Shown piece by piece: positions 44,827-54,146 of a stretch of DNA of 64,000 bases. The DNA lies in NCBI GenBank assembly GCA_902629075.1, contig CACOPK010000002.1, forward strand, positions 100,639-164,638, in the 5' to 3' direction. Under the pieces are notes generated by a model. It saw only the letters and a list, made by a program, of their open reading frames with translations. It had not been told where the DNA came from and made no database searches. This DNA is from an uncultured Pelagibacteraceae bacterium. Lineage in GTDB: Bacteria > Pseudomonadota > Alphaproteobacteria > Pelagibacterales > Pelagibacteraceae. The first letter of the stretch is position 1. The number at the start of each line of letters is the position of its first letter. A program made the translations under genes and the position numbers.

Positions 44827-45061
44827 CTTTTTTTTTACTCATATCAGGATTATCACTAGATTTATTTTTTGTTTCATCAAAAATGTCCTGAGTTTCATTA
44901 CCAATTGATGAAACTTCATTTTGAATATTTGAAATATATCTTTTAATTGAGCCTATCCATGAACCCATTTTTTTTAACATTATTGGAAAATCCTTTGGAC
45001 CAACAACTATAATCGCTATTGATACTATGATTAAAATTTCTAACCAGCCAATCTGTGGCAT
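44819..45061 (-). CDS. tatB: Sec-independent translocase subunit TatB
   Basis: An 80-aa protein with one N-terminal helix (MPQIGWLEILIIVSIAIIVV), the hinge GPKDFPIMLKKMG and an amphipathic helix, then an acidic, charged tail. The Glu at residue 8 and the GPKD/E-FP turn separate TatB from TatA. It is short for TatB (E. coli 171 aa), because the C-terminal tail is reduced, which is usual in streamlined alphaproteobacteria. Located between tatA (5 bp gap) and tatC (8 bp overlap). Confidence 0.9.
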   Translation of the reverse strand: MPQIGWLEILIIVSIAIIVVGPKDFPIMLKKMGSWIGSIKRYISNIQNEVSSIGNETQDIFDETKNKSSDNPDMSKKKDV

Positions 45062-45066
45062 TGGAA

Positions 45067-45267
45067 TTAATTATTATCTTTTGAGTCTTTATTTTCTTCG
45101 GAGACATCTTTTGGCTGACTTTCGTCTATAGCGTCAGATGACATCCCTTTTTTAAAACTTTTTATACCTTTGGCAACATCTCCCATTAAACTTGAAATTT
45201 TTCCTCTTCCGAAAAGAAGAACAACCAATATAACAACAACAGCAATTTGCCAAATGCTTAAACCCAT
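45067..45267 (-). CDS. tatA: Sec-independent translocase subunit TatA
   Basis: A 66-aa pore-forming TatA: one short helix ([18 protein letters not shown]), the FG hinge ([19 protein letters not shown]), an amphipathic helix and a charged tail. Gene order tatA-tatB-tatC is complete here, and all three follow scpA-scpB, the standard alphaproteobacterial arrangement. Gap of 22 bp to scpB. Confidence 0.94.
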   Translation of the reverse strand: MGLSIWQIAVVVILVVLLFGRGKISSLMGDVAKGIKSFKKGMSSDAIDESQPKDVSEENKDSKDNN

Positions 45268-45289
45268 AACTTATTTATATACTTAATAT

Positions 45290-46006
45290 TTATTTTTTTA
45301 AAGGATCTTTTTCGGTATTTTCTTCATCTGATAAAGTATCATGCAACATTTCATCTATATTAGAGTAAATATCATCCTTTTTTTCTTCCTGTTTTTCTTT
45401 ATAAAATTTACCTGTTCCAAAGATTGATTTTTCAATAGAAGAAGAATCTATTAATCCTGCTGCCCCTAATTCATCAATGGTTGGAAGGTCAGAAAGTTTT
45501 TGAAGATTGAAATGACTCAAGAAATCATCTGTTGTTACATATTGTATTGGTTTTCCTGGCACGTCTTTACGGCCACCGGGCTTAACCCAATTCAATTCCA
45601 TTAATATTTCTAGTGTATTTGTTCCAAATGCAACACCTCTTATATCTTCAATTTCAGCACGTGTTACTGGTTGATGATAAACAATAATAGACAGAGTCTC
45701 AATAGCCGCTTTAGAGAGTTTCTTTTCAATTGTTTTTTGTTTAGACAATAAATTTGATAATTTTTCAGATGTTCTAAAAGACCATTTGTTAGATATACAA
45801 ACAAGATTTATACCTCTGTTTGAATAAAAAATTTTCAATTTTTCAAGCGCTTTTAAAACATTCAACTTTTTTGTTATTTTATTTTCAATAGCATCTTGAT
45901 CTAAAGGAACATTTGATGCAAAGAGAATTGCTTCAATTTCTTTTTCTTGATCAGTTATCTTTGGCTCAGGGAAATTTACAATATTATTTTTTTTTTGCTT
46001 ACTCAT
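45290..46006 (-). CDS. scpB: Segregation and condensation protein B
   Basis: A winged-helix kleisin-binding subunit of the SMC-ScpAB chromosome-condensation complex, 238 aa from ATG 46006. Seen: EIEAILFASNVPLDQDAIEN, LSKAAIETLSIIVYHQPVTR, RAEIEDIRGVAFGTNTLEIL and GRKDVPGKPIQYVTT, all conserved in ScpB. A C-terminal acidic tail of about 60 residues is probably disordered. The start at 46006 overlaps scpA by eight bases; the upstream alternative (46030) would give an uncharacteristic extension. Confidence 0.93.
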   Translation of the reverse strand: MSKQKKNNIVNFPEPKITDQEKEIEAILFASNVPLDQDAIENKITKKLNVLKALEKLKIFYSNRGINLVCISNKWSFRTSEKLSNLLSKQKTIEKKLSKAAIETLSIIVYHQPVTRAEIEDIRGVAFGTNTLEILMELNWVKPGGRKDVPGKPIQYVTTDDFLSHFNLQKLSDLPTIDELGAAGLIDSSSIEKSIFGTGKFYKEKQEEKKDDIYSNIDEMLHDTLSDEENTEKDPLKK

Positions 46007-46739
46007 TGTTACGAATATATATATCTCCAAAAATTTTTTCTTGTTTTAGCTTAACATTGCCTTCTTTAACTAACTCAAGTGAACCTGCAAATATACCTGC
46101 ATTTCCTGTTTTGCTCATTTTCATGTTATTTTTAAATATAGATGGAACTAAATCATTTAATTTTTTCCAATCTTTCAATTCATTTTTTAATTCTATAATT
46201 CTTTTAATGCCTTCTTCCATAGTATAAACAGGCAGCTTTGGGATATTAATTTTTTGAAAATCTCTAGTTGAAATAATTGTAGCATAAGTTTTTAAAACAT
46301 CAAAAAGTTTTAAGGAATACTGAGAAATATTGTTAGTTCGAATATTTGTTTTAGTTCCTCTCATAAAAATATCTTTTCCTAACCTTTTTCTTTTAAGCAT
46401 TTGATCTGATAGAAGTCTTATTAATTCTAATTTTTTTAACTGTAGTTTAAGTCTTTCTGCTATTTCAATCGCTTTGAATTCCTCTTCATCATCTAGAGGT
46501 AGTAAAAGTTTAGATTTAAGGTAAGTAAGCCAAGTTGCCATTAAAAGATACTCAGATGCAATTTCTAAATTTAAATTTTCAGTTTTTGATATATAGTCGT
46601 TGAATTGATCAGCCAGTTTAGTTATGGATATTTCTTCTAGTTTAACTTTTTGTGATTTTGATAATTCTAAAAGCAATTCTAAAGAGCCTGAAAAATTATT
46701 TAAATCTATATGAAATTCGTGAGAATCAAAATTTTTCAT
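45999..46739 (-). CDS. scpA: Segregation and condensation protein A
   Basis: Kleisin subunit of the SMC-ScpAB complex, 246 aa. The N-terminal SGSLELLLELSKSQKVKLEE and EISITKLADQFNDYI with YLLMATWLTYLKSKLLLP are diagnostic; the C-terminal part (KTGNAGIFAGSLELVKEGNV) forms the winged helix that binds the SMC head. Between nagZ (8 bp away) and scpB (8-bp overlap). Confidence 0.93.
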   Translation of the reverse strand: MKNFDSHEFHIDLNNFSGSLELLLELSKSQKVKLEEISITKLADQFNDYISKTENLNLEIASEYLLMATWLTYLKSKLLLPLDDEEEFKAIEIAERLKLQLKKLELIRLLSDQMLKRKRLGKDIFMRGTKTNIRTNNISQYSLKLFDVLKTYATIISTRDFQKINIPKLPVYTMEEGIKRIIELKNELKDWKKLNDLVPSIFKNNMKMSKTGNAGIFAGSLELVKEGNVKLKQEKIFGDIYIRNNE

Positions 46740-46747
46740 AGTTAAAT

Positions 46748-47701
46748 TTAACTTAAAAGATTATAAAATTCAGATGTTTTTTTAACGATAAATTTATTTA
46801 CCTTTGGTGAAATTCTAGCTAATTCGTGCATTTCTTTGATATTACCATTGCAATGCAATACTAAGTTGCATCCAGCTTTAAAGGCCTTTTGTATATTTTC
46901 TTTAAATGAATATTTTAAAGCTTTCATAGATATGTCGTCAGTTATAATTAAATTTTTAAAACCTATTTTATTTCTAATATAATCAATTCCATTTTTAGAA
47001 TGAGTAATACAATCATATTTATCTAATGTTTCAAAAACAATATGAGCAGTCATTGCGAAAAATGAAGATTTTTTTTTAAATAAATTAAAATCATTTTTTT
47101 CTAAATAGTTCAATTTTTTTTTAATATAGGGAAGTTTATGATGGGTATCTTTTTTCGATAAGCCGTGACCTGGAATATGTTTAATAACAGTACCTAATCG
47201 ATTTCGATTAAAAGAATTTATAGTAATATTTCCAATTTTATCGATAACTTTTTTATTATTTGAATATGCCCTATCTCCAATTATATTGTGAGAATATTTT
47301 CTTCTTAAATCTAATACTGGAACAGTGTTTATATTAACACCTATTAAATTAAGAACATATGATATTTGATCAATATATACTTGGTAATAAAGATTAAATT
47401 TTTTATTTTTTTTATTTAAAATATTTCCAAAATAATTTGCAGAAAAAATAGAATTATCTACAATATTTTTTAATCTACTAACTCTTCCGCCTTCTTCATC
47501 TATCAAAATAGGATAGTTAGGATCTTTAAATATTTTTTTAATTGAATTTGTAAGTTTTTTGGTTTGAGTAATATTTTTTATATTTCTTTCAAAAAGAATT
47601 ACTCCCCAAGGTTTATTTTTTTTTATAAAAAGGTATTCATTTTGAGTCAATTTTGTACTCTTAATTCCACAAATAAAAGATTTTCTATGTTTAATTTTCA
47701 T
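46748..47701 (-). CDS. nagZ: Beta-N-acetylhexosaminidase NagZ
   Basis: Cytosolic family 3 glycosidase that releases GlcNAc from anhydro-muropeptides in cell-wall recycling, 317 aa. Characteristic blocks: LIDEEGGRVSRLK, the flexible catalytic loop TVIKHIPGHGLSKKDTHHKL (conserved His/Asp), and LIITDDISMKALKY with the catalytic nucleophile Asp. The MltB transglycosylase elsewhere in this window could generate its substrates. It overlaps the small membrane gene upstream by 11 bases and precedes scpA, as in many alphaproteobacteria. Confidence 0.94.
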   Translation of the reverse strand: MKIKHRKSFICGIKSTKLTQNEYLFIKKNKPWGVILFERNIKNITQTKKLTNSIKKIFKDPNYPILIDEEGGRVSRLKNIVDNSIFSANYFGNILNKKNKKFNLYYQVYIDQISYVLNLIGVNINTVPVLDLRRKYSHNIIGDRAYSNNKKVIDKIGNITINSFNRNRLGTVIKHIPGHGLSKKDTHHKLPYIKKKLNYLEKNDFNLFKKKSSFFAMTAHIVFETLDKYDCITHSKNGIDYIRNKIGFKNLIITDDISMKALKYSFKENIQKAFKAGCNLVLHCNGNIKEMHELARISPKVNKFIVKKTSEFYNLLS

Positions 47702-47954
47702 TTTTTAATAAATCCCAAAAAAAATATTTTTTTTTATTCGAACTCTCTTCTTTATTTAAATATTTTACAATATCACTTGTATCACCAATTAATACTGGAA
47801 GTTCAGCACCATACTTATCAATTTTATTTTCTAGTGAACTATAATTTCTAAAAGTTTTTTTTATATTTTCTTCTGAAGTATAATGATTAAACAAAAGAAA
47901 AAAGAAAACAATAATTACTACTAAAAAAAAAAGATATTTAATTTCTTTTAACAT
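47691..47954 (-). CDS. Small single-helix membrane protein in the usual SPOR position
   Basis: An 87-aa protein with one N-terminal transmembrane helix (about residues 5-22) and a short soluble, charged tail. No domain is recognised. In many alphaproteobacteria a SPOR-domain protein lies between argS and nagZ; this protein occupies that slot but is too short to hold a SPOR domain (about 70 aa) and shows no such motif, so it may be a reduced remnant keeping the membrane anchor. It shares one base with argS and overlaps nagZ by 11. Confidence 0.7.
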   Translation of the reverse strand: MLKEIKYLFFLVVIIVFFFLLFNHYTSEENIKKTFRNYSSLENKIDKYGAELPVLIGDTSDIVKYLNKEESSNKKKYFFWDLLKNEN

Positions 47955-49687
47955 TACATTTTTTCTGGAGTTGATACTCCTATGATACTCATTCCTGAAT
48001 TAATTAAGCTCGAAATTACTTTTAATAAAACTAACTTATCATCAGAAATTTCTTTATTTTCATTAATAAATCTTTTTTTTTGGTTTTCTTTTCCCAAATT
48101 CCAGTAGGAATGAAACAATGAAGCAAGCTCATATAAATAAGTAGGAATTCTATGTGGCTCCAGTCTGTTGCTAGACATTTCTATACATTTGGGCCATTCA
48201 GATATTTTTTTTAATATTTTAATTTCGTCATTAGAGTATTCAAAGTCATATTTGGTAACTTTAACTTCTTTTTTAATATCTTTATCAATAAGTCTAAAGA
48301 CAGAACAGATTCTGGCATAACAGTATTGAACATAATATAAAGGATTATCTTTCGACTTTTCAATAACATTGTCGAAATCAAAATCTAACTCAACATCACT
48401 ACTTCTATTTAGCATTATAAATCTAGTTGCATCTTTTCCTACCTCATTAATTAAATCCTCGAGAGTTATATAATCACCTTTTCTCTTAGACATTTTAAAT
48501 GGTTTTTTATTTTTAATTAGTTTAACTAATTGACTAACCTTGCAAATTAATTTTCCTTTTGTATTAGATAAAGCGTCAACAGAAGACGAAATTCTTTTTA
48601 TATAACCAGCATGATCTGCTCCTAGAATATTAATTAGACAGTCAAAATTTCTATCCAATTTATTTTTATGATACGCAACATCGCTAGCAAAATATGTCCA
48701 AGATCCATCAGATTTTTTTAGGACTCTGTCTTTATCATCTCCAAATTCTGTCGATTTGAATAGTAGCTGCTCTCTCTCAATCCAGTTTTTATTATCTTCG
48801 CCTTTTGGTGCTTTTATTTTACCCTTATAGACATAGTTATATTTTTTAAGATGATTTATAACTTTTTTAACCTCATCATTTAAAACAAGATTTTTTTCAC
48901 TAATAAAATTGTCATGTTTAATTCCTATGCTGTATAGATTTTTTTTTATTAATTTTAATGATTCTTCAACTGATAAAATTGTTAATTGTTCAGAAATATT
49001 TTCAAAATTTTTAAAATCTATATTTTTTTTGGACTTAATTATATTGTGGGCTATATCAATTATATAATCACCTGGATATAAATCACCATTATTAACAGGA
49101 AATGGTTCATTGAAAGAAATTTCTCTTATACGAAAATAAACAGATTTAGTGAAATTAATAATCTGATTACCATAATCGTTCACATAATATTCTTTGGTAA
49201 CATTATGTTTGTTAAATAACAAAATATTAGAAATAACATCGCCTAAAATAGCACCTCTACAATGACCTACATGTAGTGGTCCAGTTGGATTAGCTGATAC
49301 AAATTCAACTAAATAGTTTTTCTTTTTTTTATTTGAGTTAATTCCAAATGTATTAAAATTTAGATTTACCTCTTCAATAAATTTTGTCCAAAAAATTGGC
49401 TTAAATTTTATATTAATAAAACCGGGATTTACTATAGAAATTTCTTCTATTAATTTATCAGATTTTTTAATTTTGTCAGATAATGTTTTAGCCAAATCCA
49501 TTGGCGATATTTTATTTATTTTAGATAAAACCATTGCAACATTCGTTGAAATATCACTATTAAATTTAGATGGGGGTATTTCTGTAGTTATTCCATTTAA
49601 TTTTTCAGGTAAAATTAATTCGTTAATCTCTGATAATTCAAAAAGAATTTTTCTTATTTTATCAGAATAATTTTCAAAAATATTCAT
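47954..49687 (-). CDS. argS: Arginyl-tRNA synthetase
   Basis: Class I synthetase for tRNA-Arg, 577 aa. HIGH motif as PTGPLHVGHCRGAILGD, the N-terminal Add1-type domain (residues 1-110), and KMSKR-type segment PFKMSKRKGDYITLEDLI, with VQYCYARICSVFRL starting the anticodon-binding DALR domain and ending with ISSLINSGMSIIGVSTPEKM. All typical. Overlaps the dgt stop by four bases and the small membrane gene by one. Confidence 0.96.
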   Translation of the reverse strand: MNIFENYSDKIRKILFELSEINELILPEKLNGITTEIPPSKFNSDISTNVAMVLSKINKISPMDLAKTLSDKIKKSDKLIEEISIVNPGFINIKFKPIFWTKFIEEVNLNFNTFGINSNKKKKNYLVEFVSANPTGPLHVGHCRGAILGDVISNILLFNKHNVTKEYYVNDYGNQIINFTKSVYFRIREISFNEPFPVNNGDLYPGDYIIDIAHNIIKSKKNIDFKNFENISEQLTILSVEESLKLIKKNLYSIGIKHDNFISEKNLVLNDEVKKVINHLKKYNYVYKGKIKAPKGEDNKNWIEREQLLFKSTEFGDDKDRVLKKSDGSWTYFASDVAYHKNKLDRNFDCLINILGADHAGYIKRISSSVDALSNTKGKLICKVSQLVKLIKNKKPFKMSKRKGDYITLEDLINEVGKDATRFIMLNRSSDVELDFDFDNVIEKSKDNPLYYVQYCYARICSVFRLIDKDIKKEVKVTKYDFEYSNDEIKILKKISEWPKCIEMSSNRLEPHRIPTYLYELASLFHSYWNLGKENQKKRFINENKEISDDKLVLLKVISSLINSGMSIIGVSTPEKM

Positions 49688-50802
49688 TTAACTTTATTAT
49701 AAAGTTTAATTGCATATCTATCAGTCATTCCAGATATAAAATCTGAAATAGCTCTATAAATATCATTTTTCATCTGATCCTTTGAAATAAATTTTTTAGG
49801 ATTTTTTTTAATCGCTATGAAAAGTTTTTTTACTATTTTTTTTCCTTCATTATTTTTTTTTAAGACATTATAATTATTATACATTTTGGTTTTTAAAAAA
49901 TATCTTATTTCATTTTCGGCTTTTTTAATTTTATCGGAAAAATCAACTATTAAAAAATTTGAATTTTCTACATCTTTGAGAGTGCTAATATCTTTTTTTT
50001 TTATATTTTTATTTGTATTCTTTATTAAATCTTTAATCATTATATCTATAGAGTCTCTTATAATCTGATACGCTGCAATTTTGTAATTTTTTTTATTAAT
50101 TTTATTCTTATATTTTTTGTAAATATCTCTAAAGAAATTTATTTCAATTAATTCATTTAATTTAAATAAATTTGCATTAATTCCATCTTGTATATCATGA
50201 TTATTATAAGCAATATCGTCTGATATCGCAGAAATTTGTGCTTCTAATGATGGGTATTTATTAAAATTAATCTTATTTTTAAAATTTTTAATACCAATTA
50301 AATTATTAACCATGTTTAAATTTTTTAAAGGACCGTTATGTTTAACAAGTCCCTCAAGTGTTTCTATTGATAGATTCAGACCATTGAATTTGAGATATTT
50401 GTTCTCTAAAAACATAACTATTCTTAATGTTTGCAAATTATGGTCAAAACCTCCAAATTTGTCCATCTGTTCATTTAAAGATTCTTCTCCAGCGTGTCCA
50501 AATGGTGTATGTCCAAGGTCGTGAGCTAAACTTAAAGTTTCAGCTAAATCTTCATTAAGATTCAAATATCTTGCTATTGAACGGGCAATTTGTGCTACTT
50601 CAATAGAATGTGTTATTCTTGTTCTGTAATGATCTCCTTCGGTATTTACAAAAACTTGGGTTTTGTGCTTAAGTCTTCTGAATGAAGCGCAATGAATTAT
50701 TCGATCCCTATCTCTTTGAAATGGAGTTCGATACTTAGTTATAGGTTCTTTTATAATTCTACCCTTGCTTTTAAATAAACCAATCTTTGAGTATTTTTTC
50801 AT
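49684..50802 (-). CDS. dgt: dGTPase-like HD-domain triphosphohydrolase
   Basis: Deoxyguanosine-triphosphate triphosphohydrolase-like protein of 372 aa, controlling dNTP pools. Metal-binding HD motifs: HSIEVAQIARSIARYLNLN and LAHDLGHTPFGHAGEESLNE, plus AQISAISDDIAYNNHDIQDG. The N-terminal YRTPFQRDRDRIIHCASFRRLKHKTQVF is family-specific. Sits upstream of argS with a 4-bp overlap and is divergent from erpA with a 50-bp gap; dgt next to argS and erpA is recurrent in alphaproteobacteria. Confidence 0.94.
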   Translation of the reverse strand: MKKYSKIGLFKSKGRIIKEPITKYRTPFQRDRDRIIHCASFRRLKHKTQVFVNTEGDHYRTRITHSIEVAQIARSIARYLNLNEDLAETLSLAHDLGHTPFGHAGEESLNEQMDKFGGFDHNLQTLRIVMFLENKYLKFNGLNLSIETLEGLVKHNGPLKNLNMVNNLIGIKNFKNKINFNKYPSLEAQISAISDDIAYNNHDIQDGINANLFKLNELIEINFFRDIYKKYKNKINKKNYKIAAYQIIRDSIDIMIKDLIKNTNKNIKKKDISTLKDVENSNFLIVDFSDKIKKAENEIRYFLKTKMYNNYNVLKKNNEGKKIVKKLFIAIKKNPKKFISKDQMKNDIYRAISDFISGMTDRYAIKLYNKVK

Positions 50803-50852
50803 ACTTTAAAATAATATATTAAGTATTATATTAGTAATATCAGTGGTCAATA

Positions 50853-51170
50853 ATGATAAAAGAAATTAAATTTACCGATAAAGCACTAAAACAGATAAAT
50901 ACTCTGTTATCCAAAAAAGATAAAGGCTCTTTTTTTAGAATCGCTATAAAGGGTGGTGGCTGCTCAGGTTTTCAATATGAATTTACATTTGACAATTCAA
51001 AAGCAGATGATGATTTAAAATATAATAATATATTAATTGATAAAATATCTGCTGATCTATTAAAAGGTTCCGAGATAGATTATGTAAATGAATTGATAGG
51101 TTCACAATTTAAGATTACCAATCCACAATCAAAGTCATCGTGTGGGTGTGGCGTATCATTCTCTCTATAA
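50853..51170 (+). CDS. erpA: Iron-sulfur cluster insertion protein (A-type, ErpA/IscA)
   Basis: A 105-aa A-type Fe-S carrier. The three cluster-binding cysteines are visible: one in IKGGGCSGFQYEFTFD (Cys37) and two in SSCGCGVSFSL near the C-terminus (CxC). It delivers clusters to apoproteins, for example IlvD encoded at 54146. The stop codon TAA overlaps the xthA start by one base. The erpA-xth order next to divergent dgt is conserved among alphaproteobacteria. Confidence 0.94.
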   Translation: MIKEIKFTDKALKQINTLLSKKDKGSFFRIAIKGGGCSGFQYEFTFDNSKADDDLKYNNILIDKISADLLKGSEIDYVNELIGSQFKITNPQSKSSCGCGVSFSL

Positions 51171-51946
51171 TGCTTATTGCTTCGTGGAATGTAAATTCTG
51201 TACGAGCACGTATAGAAAATATAAAAAATTACCTTGTAAAATATAAACCAGAAATATTAATGATGCAGGAAATAAAAACAGAGGATTTAAATTTCCCATA
51301 TGAAAGTTTTTCCACACTAAATTACGAAAGTCATGTATTTGGTCAAAAAAGTTATAATGGAGTTGCAATTATTTCCAAAAATAAATTAAAAAATATTAAA
51401 TATGATTTAATAAAAGACAGGTTGAAACAAGCAAGAATAATTTCCGCTGAAGTTAATTACAAAAATAAAAATATTCAATTAATAAATATTTATGCACCAA
51501 ATGGTAATCCTGTAGATACAGAAAAATATGAATATAAAAAAAAATGGCTTGACGATTTAATTAAACAATTAAAATCTTTTTTAAAGAGAAATCCATATTT
51601 AATTATTGGTGGTGATTTTAATATAATTCCTTCATCAGAAGATGTTTATAATGCAAAGAGTTTTGAGGACGATGCTTTATTTAGACTTGAAATAAGGAAA
51701 AAATTACGAGAAATGATTAATCTTGGATTTAATGATGTATATAGACATTTTAATAAGACAAAAGAAGGTTATACGTTTTGGGATTATATGAGAGGAGCTT
51801 GGCAAAAAAATAATGGTATGAGAATTGACCATTTTTTAGTTTCAAATTCGTTAATTGATAAAATTAAATCAATTAATATAAATAAAGAACCAAGAGGTTT
51901 AGAAAAACCGTCAGATCATACACCAATTGAAATTAAATTAGCTTAA
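51170..51946 (+). CDS. xthA: Exodeoxyribonuclease III
   Basis: AP endonuclease/3' exonuclease of base-excision repair, 258 aa. From the ATG at 51170 the protein starts MLIASWNVNSVRARIENI, the family start; the longer frame from 51140 would overlap erpA out of frame and is not used. Active-site parts: LMMQEIKTED (Glu), INIYAPNGNP (Tyr/Asn), IIGGDFNIIP (Asp/Asn), YTFWDYMRGAWQKNNGMRID, and SDHTPIEIKL (Asp-His). Tail overlaps the convergent Ldh-family gene by nine bases. Confidence 0.96.
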   Translation: MLIASWNVNSVRARIENIKNYLVKYKPEILMMQEIKTEDLNFPYESFSTLNYESHVFGQKSYNGVAIISKNKLKNIKYDLIKDRLKQARIISAEVNYKNKNIQLINIYAPNGNPVDTEKYEYKKKWLDDLIKQLKSFLKRNPYLIIGGDFNIIPSSEDVYNAKSFEDDALFRLEIRKKLREMINLGFNDVYRHFNKTKEGYTFWDYMRGAWQKNNGMRIDHFLVSNSLIDKIKSININKEPRGLEKPSDHTPIEIKLA

Positions 51947-52936
51947 AGATTTAATTTTATTAACCAATTCTTGGTTAATATTTCTTGGGCCTATATCCAA
52001 TCTATTTTTATGTCTTCTTTCGCCAGGCAACCTTACATTACCCATTGCTTTCATTTTTTTAAAAAAATTATCAGCGTGCTTGTCCCAATTACCATTTGAA
52101 GTTTTTTCTGGTGAAATTGCTATAATAAATTCTCCTCCACTAGGTGGGCCTCCATCATTATTGTCTTTAGCTGCAGTTTCATAACTAAAATTATCTCCCA
52201 CTAAAGCGCCTGCCATTAATTCAACCATCATTGCTATAGCTGAACCTTTGTATCCACCAAATGGTAAAAGCACGCCTCCATCAGCAATTTCACCAGGATC
52301 AGTTGTTTCCTTACCTTCTTTTGTTAATCCTGTTCCAATAGGAACTTTATGACCTTCCCTTTTCGCAACCTGAACTTCGCCCATAGCCATAGATGCGGTA
52401 GCCATATCATACACAACCGGTGTATTGCCAGGTCTTGGCCAAGCAAATGAAATTGGATTAGTTCCAAATAATGGTTTAATTGCACCAGCCGGTGCGACTG
52501 CAGGTTTGTAAGATGTGCAAGCAAAAGCAACCAAGCCTTCTTCAGCAAGTTTTTCTGTTTCAGGCCACATAGCAGCCATATGGTGAGAATTATTAATTGC
52601 AAGGACCGCTACACCACTTTCTTTTGCAGCCTTGATTAGTTCTGGCAAACTTTTCTTAAGAACTACAGGTGCTAAGCAATTGTTTCCCAAAACTTTAATA
52701 ACTGATTTCGAAATTTTTTTTATTTCAGGTTTGCTTTTTCCATTAATTTTTCCACTCCTTAAACCATTTACATATGCTGGAAGTCTAAATAAACCATGAG
52801 ATAACGATCCGTCTCTTTCTGCATTTCTTATTAGATTTGCTAATGTAGAAGCTGTTTCATCGTCACAACCATTAGATAATAAGGTTTTTTTTGCTAAATT
52901 ATAAATTTCTTCTAGAGAGAGGCTAACAGTTGTCAT
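51938..52936 (-). CDS. Ldh-family (malate/L-lactate dehydrogenase-like) oxidoreductase
   Basis: A 332-aa NAD(P)-dependent oxidoreductase of the MDH2/YlbC/DpkA family, unrelated to Rossmann lactate dehydrogenases. Family blocks: DGSLSHGLFRLPAYVNGLRS, INNSHHMAAMWPETEKLAEE, the catalytic His in HH, FGTNPISFAWPRPGNTPVVY, and LPFGGYKGSAIAMMVELMAG. Members act on malate, lactate, ureidoglycolate or cyclic imino acids such as piperideine-2-carboxylate; which one cannot be told. Four bases after manC, forming one minus-strand group with manC, ilvD and valS. Confidence 0.87.
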   Translation of the reverse strand: MTTVSLSLEEIYNLAKKTLLSNGCDDETASTLANLIRNAERDGSLSHGLFRLPAYVNGLRSGKINGKSKPEIKKISKSVIKVLGNNCLAPVVLKKSLPELIKAAKESGVAVLAINNSHHMAAMWPETEKLAEEGLVAFACTSYKPAVAPAGAIKPLFGTNPISFAWPRPGNTPVVYDMATASMAMGEVQVAKREGHKVPIGTGLTKEGKETTDPGEIADGGVLLPFGGYKGSAIAMMVELMAGALVGDNFSYETAAKDNNDGGPPSGGEFIIAISPEKTSNGNWDKHADNFFKKMKAMGNVRLPGERRHKNRLDIGPRNINQELVNKIKSLS

Positions 52937-52940
52937 AAAA

Positions 52941-54146
52941 TTATTTTACCCTTCCATAAACATCTTGAAATCTAATTATATCTGTTTCTTTTAAAATTGA
53001 ACCAGTTTGTACTTCAATAATTTTAACTGGTTTATTAAAATTATTTTCAATTCTATGAATAGCACCTCTAGGCACAAATACAGATTCATCTGGCTTTTTA
53101 TAAAATTTTTTTTTGTTTATTGTTATCATTGGTTTTCCGTTTGTTATCATCCAATGCTCAGATCTAAAGTTATGTTTCTGCAGACTTATAGATGATTTAG
53201 AATTTACAGTTAATTCTTTAACAAGGAAATTTTTGCCTTCAAATAAATTTATATATTTACCCCACGGTCTGTAGTAAACATTTTTTTTTTTAAAATATTT
53301 ATTTTTATTTTTTTTATAAATTTTTGATATTTCTCTCCAACTACCAAGATCGGACCAAGGCATATCGAGTTTAATTGCATTTATTTTTTTAGTTTTTTCC
53401 AAAATTGCATAATCGAAAGATTTTTCTATCGACTTTGAAAATGCATTTTTATTTAAATAAAATATATTATTTTTATGTATAGATTTTTTTACTGCAATAT
53501 TGCAGTTTTTAAAAGTTTTTGGCTGATATTTTTTGAAGTTATTAATAATTGAATCTTTTCTTATGAAAAACATTCCTGAATTCCAATAACCTTTTTGTTT
53601 AATTAGTTTTTTTGCTAAATTCAATTTAGGTTTTTCGATAAATTTTGTAACTTTATCTAAATTATTTTTTATTTTTTTTGTTAAAAAATAACCATATTCA
53701 CTTGAAGGATTACTTGGTTTAATACCAAATATAAATATATTTTCATGATCTAAATTAAATTTATTTTTATTAATAGATTTATTTAATATGCTTGGTTTTT
53801 CAATCAAGTGGTCAGCAGCTAAATACATTAAAGGCTGTTTTAATGGTATTTCTTCAACTAATGCTGATGCCAAAATAGCTGGTGCAGTATTTTTTTTCTC
53901 AGGCTCTAAAATAATTTTATATTTTTTAATCTTGTTTTTTTTTAGATATTTTTTAACATTTTTCAAATATTTGTGATTAGTGCTAATTATAGGGTAATCA
54001 AAAATTGAATTTTTTATTCTGTCTAGTGTTTTACTTATAAGTGTCCAACCACCAAAATCTATGAATTGTTTCGCTTGTTGATTTTTCTGACCTGGCCAAA
54101 GTCTAGTTCCTGCTCCTCCACAAAGGATAATAGGTCTAATTTTCAT
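52941..54146 (-). CDS. manC: Mannose-1-phosphate guanylyltransferase
   Basis: Makes GDP-mannose from mannose-1-phosphate and GTP, a donor for glycans. A nucleotidyltransferase domain (residues about 1-280) begins RPIILCGGAGTRLWPGQKNQ and has YLAADHLIEK, KFIEKP and YWNSGMFFIRKDSI; a C-terminal cupin segment follows (VYYRPWGKYINLFEGKNFLV; SLQKHNFRSEHWMI). The usual GTRLWPLSR reads GTRLWPGQK, while the following Lys (AKQF) is kept. At 401 aa it is shorter than the usual 450-480. It shares one base with ilvD. GDP-mannose could feed the island glycosyltransferases at 7341-12026 (inference). Confidence 0.88.
   Translation of the reverse strand: MKIRPIILCGGAGTRLWPGQKNQQAKQFIDFGGWTLISKTLDRIKNSIFDYPIISTNHKYLKNVKKYLKKNKIKKYKIILEPEKKNTAPAILASALVEEIPLKQPLMYLAADHLIEKPSILNKSINKNKFNLDHENIFIFGIKPSNPSSEYGYFLTKKIKNNLDKVTKFIEKPKLNLAKKLIKQKGYWNSGMFFIRKDSIINNFKKYQPKTFKNCNIAVKKSIHKNNIFYLNKNAFSKSIEKSFDYAILEKTKKINAIKLDMPWSDLGSWREISKIYKKNKNKYFKKKNVYYRPWGKYINLFEGKNFLVKELTVNSKSSISLQKHNFRSEHWMITNGKPMITINKKKFYKKPDESVFVPRGAIHRIENNFNKPVKIIEVQTGSILKETDIIRFQDVYGRVK

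Noticed and set aside
51140..51169. Longer N-terminus for exonuclease III
   Set aside because: It would overlap erpA in another frame and adds residues before the conserved MLIASWNVNS start.
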